Of a stretch of 64,000 nt of DNA, positions 7,416-13,861 are shown piece by piece. The number at the start of each line of letters is the position of its first letter. The stretch's first letter is position 1. Under the pieces are notes generated by a model. It made no database searches, had not been told where the DNA came from, and worked only from the letters and a program-made list of their open reading frames with translations. Position numbers and translations under genes: made by a program. Source of the stretch: Desulfovibrio intestinalis (GTDB lineage: Bacteria > Desulfobacterota > Desulfovibrionia > Desulfovibrionales > Desulfovibrionaceae); the NCBI RefSeq assembly GCF_014202345.1, contig NZ_JACHGO010000001.1, forward strand, positions 372,001-436,000, given 5' to 3'.

Positions 7416-8876
7416 CTAAAATGAGCTTTTTGTAGTGTTGAGGACGTAGCCTTCGGTGAGCTTTTTGGCTGCACGCGTTTCAAGCTCCAGCACGGAATTG
7501 TTGCCCGCACAATTTTCAGCAGGGATAGAGTGTTGTTGCCCGGCAGTGTCCGGCTTGCCCCAATGAAGCATAAGGCCTTCAGGTCTGGCCTCGCCAATCC
7601 AGAACTTTCCGCTCTGTTTTTTACCGAGAGAGGTATGAGCTACCTCCAAATGAACACGCGGCTTTGCCACCGTGGGAGTGTTTCTCAAATGGCTGCGCAT
7701 GAAGCGCAGGGCTTGTTCACCTTGCAGGCTTTCTGTTTCAGTCGTTTTGGTTTTAAGGGCTTCAGCTTCCACCTGTTGCGGGAACATGCGTTGGGCCAGC
7801 TCGTGGAGCATGGCGCGTGTTTCACGGCTGGCGCGGTATGCCAGAGCACGATCAAGGGCGTAGGTGACAGGCTGTATGCCCTGATGAGCCAAAGGCTGGA
7901 AACGCACGGTCAGATCTCCCCAGCGCAGCAAACTGCGCGTAGAGAAGGTAACTTCAATAGTGTTAGTCAGATTGCCGGTTGAAGCTTCGCCCATGAACAG
8001 TTTGCGGATTTCATTGGCATACTCCACCATGGTGGCACAAAGCGCTTCGGGCAGAGAGGGGTAGCGCTGGGACAGCAGCCTTTTCTCTACAACTGCATCG
8101 GGGTAGCCCACTTCGCAGATAGTGAAGCGGTCCAGCCAGGCGAGGTTCTGCCGTTGCGTGCCCTGGTACAGGCCCGTGTCGTCGCCAGCGCCATTGGTAT
8201 TGGCCGTGGCTACGAAACGGAACATGGGGTGCGGGGTGATGATTTCGCCCCCATTTTCCGCTATGCACAGAGGGGAGCCATCCAAGACGCTGTTCAGCCC
8301 GGCGGCGATTTCTGGCGAAGTTAAGTCGATTTCATTCAGGAGCAGAATTGCTCCGTGGCGCATGGCCAGTGCCAACGGGCCGTACTCAAAGACCATGTTG
8401 CCGTCCTTGACCGTCAGGTGCCCCACCAGATCGGCAAATTCCAGCCGCCCGTGTCCTGTCACCTCAAAGACGGGGTAGTTAAGCCTAGCTGCCAGTTGCT
8501 TGATGCAGCTTGTTTTGCCGCAGCCTGTGGGGCCAAAGACGTACAGCGGTTCCTGCAGTCCCTGCAGGTTGCGGTAGCCGTTAGCGGCTTTACCGCTTAC
8601 GGATAGCGACAGTGGTTGCGTTGATGAATTACCGTGTAACCAATTGCTGTCTTCATCCGTACGGCTCGCAGACTCACCTACGGCTGAAGCGAGAAACCAG
8701 ACCACAATATCCCGACTGGACTCGTGGAATATGTAGTCGAAGTCTATTGCCGGGGTGTATGCAGATGCTGCCGCGTAGCCCTTGACTGTGGTGCCGGATG
8801 ATTTGCCGCTGAAAACCTGCCCGGCGTCAAGGTCGGTAGGCTGGAGGCTCGCGAGGTCGTTGGAAACACTTTTCAT
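7416..8876 (-). CDS. MoxR/CobS-like AAA+ ATPase
   Basis: This 486-aa ATPase has Walker A FGPTGCGKTS near residue 154, Walker B AILLLNEID, and the sensor segment FRFVATANTNGAGDDTGLY followed by a LDRF arginine-finger region. This order is typical of the CobS branch of the MoxR group. The first 130 residues and the last 130 are element-specific and may bind the DUF3150 and vWA partners. The ATG at 8876 has GGAGCG upstream. A leader hairpin lies between the gene and the divergent parDE operon. Homologues in SXT/R391- and IncA/C-type elements, as I recall them, sit beside annealing-protein and exonuclease genes, as here. A recombination-linked remodelling role is an inference. Confidence 0.85.
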   Translation of the reverse strand: MKSVSNDLASLQPTDLDAGQVFSGKSSGTTVKGYAAASAYTPAIDFDYIFHESSRDIVVWFLASAVGESASRTDEDSNWLHGNSSTQPLSLSVSGKAANGYRNLQGLQEPLYVFGPTGCGKTSCIKQLAARLNYPVFEVTGHGRLEFADLVGHLTVKDGNMVFEYGPLALAMRHGAILLLNEIDLTSPEIAAGLNSVLDGSPLCIAENGGEIITPHPMFRFVATANTNGAGDDTGLYQGTQRQNLAWLDRFTICEVGYPDAVVEKRLLSQRYPSLPEALCATMVEYANEIRKLFMGEASTGNLTNTIEVTFSTRSLLRWGDLTVRFQPLAHQGIQPVTYALDRALAYRASRETRAMLHELAQRMFPQQVEAEALKTKTTETESLQGEQALRFMRSHLRNTPTVAKPRVHLEVAHTSLGKKQSGKFWIGEARPEGLMLHWGKPDTAGQQHSIPAENCAGNNSVLELETRAAKKLTEGYVLNTTKSSF

Positions 8877-8898
8877 ATTCGCTCCTGAAACGCGAACA

Positions 8899-8930
8899 GC
8901 CTCCCTTTGACGGGAGGCCGCTCACTCGGT
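8899..8930 (-). promoter_or_regulatory. Leader hairpin plus ACCGAGTGAG motif (AAA gene)
   Basis: On the minus strand ACCGAGTGAG is followed after 2 nt by a perfect 7-bp stem GCCTCCC/GGGAGGC, ending 22 nt before the AAA start codon. The same 10-mer and a hairpin at the same spacing occur before the nuclease gene (10815-10845). Confidence 0.5.
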
Positions 8931-8959
8931 TATTATGGTTGAAACAACGGAGGACAACC

Positions 8960-9217
8960 ATGTCCATGACACAAGTACAACTGGATCAGACCAGACTGGC
9001 CCGACTTGATGACATTGCCGTAGCGCAATCAACCTCGCGTGAAGCCATTATTAACGAGGCATTGGACAGCTATCTGAATGATGTCAGCTTACTACATGCA
9101 GAGGTAAAGGCCGGGCGGGATTCGTTTACAAATGGTAAAGCCGTTCCCAATGAAGAGGTAGAACGCTACTTTTCTGCCAAACGTGCAGATCTTAAGAGGA
9201 TGGTTGTCCGCAAGTGA
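8960..9217 (+). CDS. ParD-like ribbon-helix-helix antitoxin
   Basis: This 85-aa protein begins MSMTQVQLDQTRLARLDDIA, a ribbon-helix-helix DNA-binding fold, with the helix pair SREAIINEALDSYL. Its C-terminal half (GRDSFTNGKAVPNEEVERYF) is the flexible toxin-binding tail seen in ParD/RelB-type antitoxins. The ATG at 8960 has GGAGG 6 bases upstream; an earlier in-frame ATG lacks a ribosome site. It overlaps the toxin gene by 4 bp. It would bind its own promoter in the 80-bp divergent gap with the AAA operon. Confidence 0.82.
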   Translation: MSMTQVQLDQTRLARLDDIAVAQSTSREAIINEALDSYLNDVSLLHAEVKAGRDSFTNGKAVPNEEVERYFSAKRADLKRMVVRK

Positions 9218-9630
9218 AGGTTGTATGGTCCCCCCACGCTATGCAACGACGTGAAGAGATTTTCGATTACATTGCTACGGACAGTAGTGATGCAGCCCTG
9301 TGGTTAGATACAAAATTTTCGCAGGCTGCGGAGCAACTTGCTGATTTCCCTTTATCAGGCCGAAAAAGTCCGGTGGATGGCGTCCGCATGCTGATTGTGC
9401 ATACGAATTACCAAATGCTTTATGAAATTGAAGGGAATGAGGGATTCACCATTCCGCCAGAAGTTATCTCTTGCATGACAAACTTTAGCGAAAAGCCCTA
9501 TCCCGCTCCCCCAAGCGCAATCTGCTGCGCAAACCCATGCCAGCAGATTGTTTTTAAAGACACCGCCTGTTTTGATTCGGCACAGGGGCACGTCAGAATA
9601 ATACCCCATAGCAATTCTCCTTTATATTAA
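9214..9630 (+). CDS. ParE/RelE-type toxin with an aberrant C-terminus
   Basis: Residues 1-75 (MKVVWSPHAMQRREEIFDYI ... DFPLSGRKSP ... MLIVHTNYQMLYEIEGN) are a typical ParE/RelE-fold toxin up to the penultimate beta strand. Family members normally end after about 95 residues with a strand of the type VxILxVLHxARxxP. Here the frame continues for 63 unrelated residues (EGFTIPPEVISCMTN onward). The last strand is therefore missing or replaced, and the toxin is probably inactive or altered. It starts at a GTG overlapping the antitoxin stop. The replaced 3' part is antisense to a small minus-strand frame (9355-9609), which suggests a rearrangement joined two unrelated sequences here. Confidence 0.7.
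   Translation: MKVVWSPHAMQRREEIFDYIATDSSDAALWLDTKFSQAAEQLADFPLSGRKSPVDGVRMLIVHTNYQMLYEIEGNEGFTIPPEVISCMTNFSEKPYPAPPSAICCANPCQQIVFKDTACFDSAQGHVRIIPHSNSPLY
9355..9609 (-). CDS. 84-aa small protein, MGYYSDV-type start
   Basis: This frame is antisense to the 3' end of the ParE-like gene but has a strong ribosome site (AAAGGAG, 7 bases before the ATG) and follows the nuclease gene by 12 bp on the same strand. It begins MGYYSDVPLC, an opening common among small plasmid and phage proteins of unknown function. After about 45 residues it runs into sequence that is the complement of parE. The N-terminal part is probably a real gene start and the rest an accidental read-through after a rearrangement. 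Confidence 0.4.
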   Translation of the reverse strand: MGYYSDVPLCRIKTGGVFKNNLLAWVCAADCAWGSGIGLFAKVCHARDNFWRNGESLIPFNFIKHLVIRMHNQHADAIHRTFSA

Positions 9631-10791
9631 ATTTATTGGCGAAATTGACAGGCGCTCGGAAGATGCACCGACACTCTCACAGCGGGCCAGCAGGGCGTCC
9701 ACGTCGATGTCGTCCAGATGCTCAAAGCGGAAGATGTCGGTCAGTTCTTCATGCAGGACGTCACGATTAAGTGTGCTACGCCCTGATGTAGTTGAAACGC
9801 GAAAGCGGTACTTGCCGGTATCCACCCAGTCCCGTGTGCCAGCCTGACGATGAACAAGTTTGAGCACTGTCTCCATTTCTTTGATTTCGTTATCCAAAGC
9901 CGTGCGCTGCTCCTTAAGGGACGCCAGCTTTTCCAGTGCTGGCTCCCATTGCGGCATCTGCACACCCTGTGGGAATTTGGGGCAGTCGGTGTTGTATTCG
10001 CAGTACGAGCACAATGGGTAAAAGCCTTGAGCGCAATCTACCTGCGCCAGGGACAATTGCCCTGTTCGAAATGCTGTGAGCTCACTCCAAAGCTGAATCG
10101 CATGGGTAAGAGTCGTGTCCAGCATGGTCTGATTGAAGCCATAGGGGCCGAACGCCCTTACCTCTTTCATGGAAAGGCAGAGCAACCATGCCTCCATACT
10201 TGCCTCGGTAGCAGTTGTGGGCAGATGCAGGCCAAGATGGGCAAGGCAAAGTTGCGGAAAGGTCATTTTGTCATGCAGAAGCGTACCGTCTTCAGCACGC
10301 AGGCTGAATACAGGCTTGTCCCAAGATTGGGCCAGCAGACCTATTTGCCCGTGTAGTTGCAGCAGGTGGGAATCATGCGGCGAAGTAGGCAACTTATCGG
10401 TGCTTTTTACTTCCAGAATGCGTATGGCATTGACGGGCGCACCCCAGACCAGCACAAAGTCCAGATGCGCCTTGATGGGCACGCCCTGATGTTGCCAGTT
10501 GATCTCAAGCTGGGGCAGCACATGCAGGCCCAGCGATGCCAGAGCTTGCCCAACCCCGGATTCAAACCAATGCCCGCGCTGCAGGGTCAGAAGGCGCTCC
10601 AGGTTATTTGTGGTGGACAGCACCTTTTTGGCCAGTGCAGCTCGTGGGCATTCCCAGTGCTGGCCAATGTCGCTCATGCCAATGTAACTGGAGCGGTCGC
10701 CCAGATGGGCCAGTGTGTCTTTGTGGGCCACGGCTTGCAGGCCTTGCCTAATTAACGCACGTAATCCTTCCGTGCGGTCTTTCTGTTCCAT
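9622..10791 (-). CDS. PD-(D/E)XK nuclease with predicted 4Fe-4S cluster
   Basis: This 389-aa protein has the RecB/Cas4-like nuclease core: LDFVLVW followed by ILEVKST gives the D...ExK active site near residues 125-145. A cysteine in HWECPRAALAKK and a C-terminal cluster, PLCSYCEYNTDCP, supply four cysteines in the 1+3 spacing of Fe-S nucleases such as Cas4 and AddB. A coiled-coil segment (EKLASLKEQRTALDNEIKEME) follows. It would resect DNA ends to make single strands for the neighbouring ERF annealing protein. The ATG at 10791 has GGAGG 6 bases upstream; the longer frame lacks a ribosome site. A leader hairpin with the ACCGAGTGAG motif precedes it. Confidence 0.82.
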   Translation of the reverse strand: MEQKDRTEGLRALIRQGLQAVAHKDTLAHLGDRSSYIGMSDIGQHWECPRAALAKKVLSTTNNLERLLTLQRGHWFESGVGQALASLGLHVLPQLEINWQHQGVPIKAHLDFVLVWGAPVNAIRILEVKSTDKLPTSPHDSHLLQLHGQIGLLAQSWDKPVFSLRAEDGTLLHDKMTFPQLCLAHLGLHLPTTATEASMEAWLLCLSMKEVRAFGPYGFNQTMLDTTLTHAIQLWSELTAFRTGQLSLAQVDCAQGFYPLCSYCEYNTDCPKFPQGVQMPQWEPALEKLASLKEQRTALDNEIKEMETVLKLVHRQAGTRDWVDTGKYRFRVSTTSGRSTLNRDVLHEELTDIFRFEHLDDIDVDALLARCESVGASSERLSISPINLI

Positions 10792-10814
10792 GCTCTGCCT
10801 CCATAAAAGCGAAA

Positions 10815-10845
10815 GGGCCGCCATCAGGCAGCCCTCTCACTCGGT
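10815..10845 (-). promoter_or_regulatory. Leader hairpin plus ACCGAGTGAG motif (nuclease gene)
   Basis: GGGC-GCC pairs with GGC-GCCC (one internal mismatch, ATCA loop). On the minus strand the 10-mer ACCGAGTGAG precedes it by one base and the nuclease start codon follows by 23 nt. It parallels 8899-8930. Confidence 0.5.
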
Positions 10846-10858
10846 ATTTTGATTTTTA

Positions 10859-11560
10859 CTATGCAGCCTCAGCGTATTTCCACCAGATTTTGCGCTGCGC
10901 ATTCCAGCGGAAGCCCGCGCCGGTAAGCAATTCTTTTTTGGCCTGCATGTTGCCGGTAGCGATGATGCAGGGCCGCCCATCTTGAGCCGTTATCTGCTGG
11001 TAGGTGACACCTTCCAGCGGTGGGAGATTTTCAAGGCTTGCTGACGGACGATTTGAGGGGGTCGAAATGTTGTTTGCGGTGGATGGGTCGCGTTGACGCG
11101 ATTTTTGCGATTCAGGGGCTATTACAGGCAATTTAGGCCGTGTAGGCGATTTTTTGCCGTTTTTAGCCCCTTCGCCATCATCATCTTCCGTGACCATGCC
11201 CAACATGGCGGTTAGAGCGTAGCGGCGGGCGTATGTCATTGCCGATCCCATGCCCTGCGGGTCGGCCTTGGGCAAAGGAATCACGGCAAGAGAGCTTTGC
11301 CACTGACCAGACTCTGCATGCGTCAGCTTGGTAACCAGCCCCAAGGAATTGGGCTGCTCCACAGGCACGGGGTACTGGCACAACCAGATGCCGTTTTCGA
11401 TGAGCGCGTCCCGGCAGGCGTCCATAACGCTGTTGAGGCTGGCGTACCAGCTTTGGGTGAAGGGATTTTCCGCGTCTTTTGTAGCAGGTTGAACGGTTCT
11501 CTGTACGCAGAGCAGGGCCTTAGCCAGGTCGGTGATACTTTCGGATTGATATTGGTTCAT
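10859..11560 (-). CDS. ERF-family single-strand annealing recombinase
   Basis: This 233-aa protein has the ERF core: SITDLAKALLCVQ at the start, a central strand-rich region, and the diagnostic GMGSAMTYARRYALTAMLGM motif near residue 110. ERF proteins anneal complementary single strands during phage and plasmid recombination. After the ERF domain there is a disordered Ser/Pro/Lys-rich linker (about 130-175). A C-terminal segment, ITAQDGRPCIIATGN...FRWNAQRKIWWKYAEAA, may bind DNA or a partner. The ATG at 11560 follows GGAGGATGC. The Fe-S nuclease gene is next on the same strand, so the pair looks like a two-component resection and annealing system. Confidence 0.88.
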   Translation of the reverse strand: MNQYQSESITDLAKALLCVQRTVQPATKDAENPFTQSWYASLNSVMDACRDALIENGIWLCQYPVPVEQPNSLGLVTKLTHAESGQWQSSLAVIPLPKADPQGMGSAMTYARRYALTAMLGMVTEDDDGEGAKNGKKSPTRPKLPVIAPESQKSRQRDPSTANNISTPSNRPSASLENLPPLEGVTYQQITAQDGRPCIIATGNMQAKKELLTGAGFRWNAQRKIWWKYAEAA

Positions 11561-11590
11561 ATGAGCATCCTCCGTCGATAGCAAAATGAC

Positions 11591-11625
11591 AAAGCCCCGC
11601 CCAGCGTAGTGCTGGACAGGGCTTT
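11591..11625 (-). promoter_or_regulatory. Leader hairpin before the ERF gene
   Basis: AAAGCCC with GGGCTTT, and CCAGC with GCTGG inside, form a two-part stem 31 nt before the ERF start codon. It lacks the ACCGAGTGAG motif of the other leaders. The 195 bp between it and the IS at 11821 hold no gene that I can see. Confidence 0.45.
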
Positions 11626-11820
11626 ATGGGTGATTTTAAACATTACTCTGGTGTTCTTGTAAGAGTAATATATTCTTAAGGTTTTATGAATAACATTATC
11701 CTATATTCCATCCTTATGCTCCTATACCACACTAAATTTTCAATGGAATACTTTTCGGGGGGAGGGTCATAATTGCGCCTTTTTAATATATAAACCGCCG
11801 GCAAAATTTCGACGTCTAAG

Positions 11821-12659
11821 TTAGATAGTGTCATCAAATTAAAAATAACCTGCTATAGTCTCTTCACAGACACCTTGGAGGGACTATGCAAGCGCACCGC
11901 ATGCATGACATTTCAGATAAAGTTTGGGAGCTTTTAAAGCCGCTTCTTCCTGGAAGCGAAGGGAGTGTTGGTCGCCCTGCCGGCGATAACAGGCTGTTTA
12001 TTAATGCTGTTTTTTGGATGCTGCGCACTGGCGCTCCTTGGCGAGATTTGCCGCCAGACTATGGAGATTGGAAAAACACCCATCGCCGTTTTTGTCGCTG
12101 GCGAGACAGAGGTGTTTGGGAGGGGCTCCTTGAAGCGCTTATTGTCGAACCGGACTATGAGTGGCTGATGATTGACGCGAGCCACTGCAAGGTGCATCCG
12201 CACGCAGCAGGAGCTATCGGTGGCAACTAGGCCATGAGCCGTACAAAAGGGGGCTCAACACCAAGATACACTTGGCCGTGGATGCGCATGGTATGCCGGT
12301 CAGAGTTATTATTACAGAAGGTACCAGAGCTGATTGCAAGGAAGCCTGTGCTTTGATTGACGGATTGAACGCAGAAGCACTTTTGGCTGATCGAGGATAT
12401 GACACAGACGAAATAGTCGAAATGGCTGTAAAGGCTGATATGGAGCCTATCATTCCGTCCAAGAAAAACCGTAAAGTCCAACGCAATTATGATAAATACG
12501 TCTACAAACTCCGGCATCTTGTCGAGAATGCTTTTTTACACTTGAAGCGTTGGCGCGGAATCGCAACACGATATACAAAGAGGAGCAGTTCCTTTCTTGC
12601 CGCTGTCCAAATCAGGTGCATTTTATTATGGGCTAAAATAATTTGACGACACCATCTAA
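11821..12659 (+). mobile_element. IS5-family insertion sequence (IS427-like), inactivated
   Basis: Terminal inverted repeats TTAGATAGTGTCATCAAATT (left) and TTAGATGGTGTCGTCAAATT (right, complement) match at 18 of 20 positions. About 840 bp between them encode one transposase split over two frames. The size, ends and split frame fit the IS427 group of IS5. A TA duplication at the edges is possible but cannot be told from the repeat itself. It lies between the ERF operon and the defence operon. Confidence 0.88.
11886..12646 (+). pseudogene. IS5-family DDE transposase, amber stop plus frameshift
   Basis: The first frame (114 codons) starts MQAHRMHDISDKVWELLKPL and runs to the first catalytic aspartate in MIDASH. 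It ends at a TAG (12228-12230) where family members have a glutamine in the GGNQ motif. Beyond it the same frame continues AMSRTKGG to 12254. The -1 frame then carries LNTKIHLAVDAHG, the second aspartate in LLADRGYDTD and the final glutamate in ENAFLHLKRW. The A AAA GGG run (12245-12251) is where programmed -1 shifting is normal for this group. The TAG is an extra nonsense change, so full-length transposase needs both read-through and shifting. Confidence 0.85.
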
Positions 12660-12700
12660 TATGTGGATGCTTATAAGTGCCACAAAACGTATTAAGGTAC

Positions 12701-12741
12701 AATGGTAATCCCCCCATTTTTAGGAGCGATTACAGGTAGAG
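12701..12741 (+). repeat. Dispersed 40-bp repeat, copy 1
   Basis: AATGG..A..CCC, then TTTTAGGAG and GGTAGAG about 15 bases later, match 28531-28569 in the same orientation and spacing. The TCC/GGA parts can pair as a small hairpin. No gene is visible in 12660-12811 apart from this. Confidence 0.45.
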
Positions 12742-12811
12742 CCTAAGACACCTGTGCGAGCTTCATGGCGCTCCTCTGAGCCGATGCGATAGACATGCTT
12801 TCCCCATGACT

Positions 12812-13276
12812 TCATGGTTGTTCTTCTGCACTTGAGCGTTTTTGATCTTTGTCCCTTAACGTTGGAGCGCTACGAATTTGAAATACAAGCCCATCTAATG
12901 CTGCGTTATTACAAAGCTGACACTCCCATATCACCACAACATTCCATCCGAGATCCTGCAGTAGCTTGATATTTCTATCATCTCGTTGTCGGTTTGCCCG
13001 TATTTTGTCTTTCCAAAATTTGACATTCGATTTAGGGATTCTGGCTAATTTGCATTGCTCGTCTGGATGGCCGTGCCAAAAGCAGCCATGGATAAATAGA
13101 ACCGTCCGAAACCTTGGGAAAACAAGGTCTGGTTTTCCTGGCAGCTTGTTGTCGTGAAGCCGATATCGCAGCCCATGTTTGTGCAAGAAAGAGCGCACCT
13201 TCATTTCTGGCTTGGTGTCCTTTTGCTTTACAGCAGCCATCACTCGGCTTCGTTCTTCTTTGCTGATATTGTCCAA
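12812..13276 (-). CDS. vsr: Vsr-type T:G mismatch endonuclease
   Basis: This 154-aa protein matches very-short-patch repair nucleases along its whole length: RSRVMAAVKQKDTKPEMKVRSFLHKHGLRYRLH, the catalytic aspartate in KLPGKPDLVFP, FIHGCFWHGH with zinc and active-site residues, and NVVVIWECQL. Vsr nicks next to T:G mismatches that arise by deamination of 5-methylcytosine, and usually partners a Dcm enzyme. It starts at a TTG directly after the stop of the 194-aa gene, with GGAGAAGGG upstream, so it is coupled to the operon. In MORC-type restriction systems Vsr-fold proteins have also been proposed as the cutting subunit, so repair and restriction are both open. Confidence 0.92.
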   Translation of the reverse strand: MDNISKEERSRVMAAVKQKDTKPEMKVRSFLHKHGLRYRLHDNKLPGKPDLVFPRFRTVLFIHGCFWHGHPDEQCKLARIPKSNVKFWKDKIRANRQRDDRNIKLLQDLGWNVVVIWECQLCNNAALDGLVFQIRSAPTLRDKDQKRSSAEEQP

Positions 13277-13861
13277 TCACCCTTCTCCATAGATGTACGG
13301 TTTCGCATTGCACATCGAAAGCGCCTTTTCCAAATGGCGCAAATCGGAAGGAGACACCTTCTGGTGCCTAGCGAACAACATCAAAACAATCCTTATTGAG
13401 GCATTGGAGCTTTCGGAGAACGGTTTGGAGGCAACATAAAGCAACGCTTTGCGTAAAGCGGTTTCCCATTTTAGAACTGTGCCATCCGCCACAACCACAA
13501 AACTGGCGTCGGCAGGGGACTTGAATAGTAAAATCTGACTTTTTGCCTCTTGTTCCACAAAGAGTGCTTGAATCCCTATCTTTTCCAAAATTATTGGCCC
13601 AAGATCGTCTGGGCGTTCCTCTTGTGTTTTATCTTTTGAATATCGATTGAGAATCGCGTCTTTAATATATGTGCGGACCTCGGCTTTTTTCATGTACTGA
13701 GACAATCTTCCTCCTACATTTGACATGGTGACCAGTTGCGCGAGGAAATTGCCGTTGTCTGTCCTAGAACGTGCGAGGTAATTAACTCGGTCAGCCTCTT
13801 GAAAGACGCATTCTTTTATCTCTTTAGCAATATCATCAGGAACCTTTTTGCTCATGACCAA
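13277..13861 (-). CDS. Unknown 194-aa defence-operon protein
   Basis: I do not recognise this protein. It is mostly helical in the first 90 residues (DDIAKEIKECVFQEADRVNYLARSR cannot be assigned to a family). A strand-rich middle follows (FVEQEAKSQILLFKSPADASFVVVADGTVLKW), then a helical end (IRIVLMLFARHQKVSPSDLRHLEKAL). There is no Walker, nuclease or membrane motif. It overlaps the helicase gene by 10 bp and directly abuts vsr, so it is made with them and is likely a structural or specificity part of the same system. It is a good candidate for an undescribed subunit. Confidence 0.75.
   Translation of the reverse strand: MVMSKKVPDDIAKEIKECVFQEADRVNYLARSRTDNGNFLAQLVTMSNVGGRLSQYMKKAEVRTYIKDAILNRYSKDKTQEERPDDLGPIILEKIGIQALFVEQEAKSQILLFKSPADASFVVVADGTVLKWETALRKALLYVASKPFSESSNASIRIVLMLFARHQKVSPSDLRHLEKALSMCNAKPYIYGEG

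Noticed and set aside
4661-8876. Reading the CobS/CobT-like genes as a cobaltochelatase
   Set aside because: No CobN-like subunit, the neighbours are recombination genes of a mobile element, and the DUF3150 partner is not part of cobalamin synthesis. The riboswitch operon at 39-43 kb is separate.
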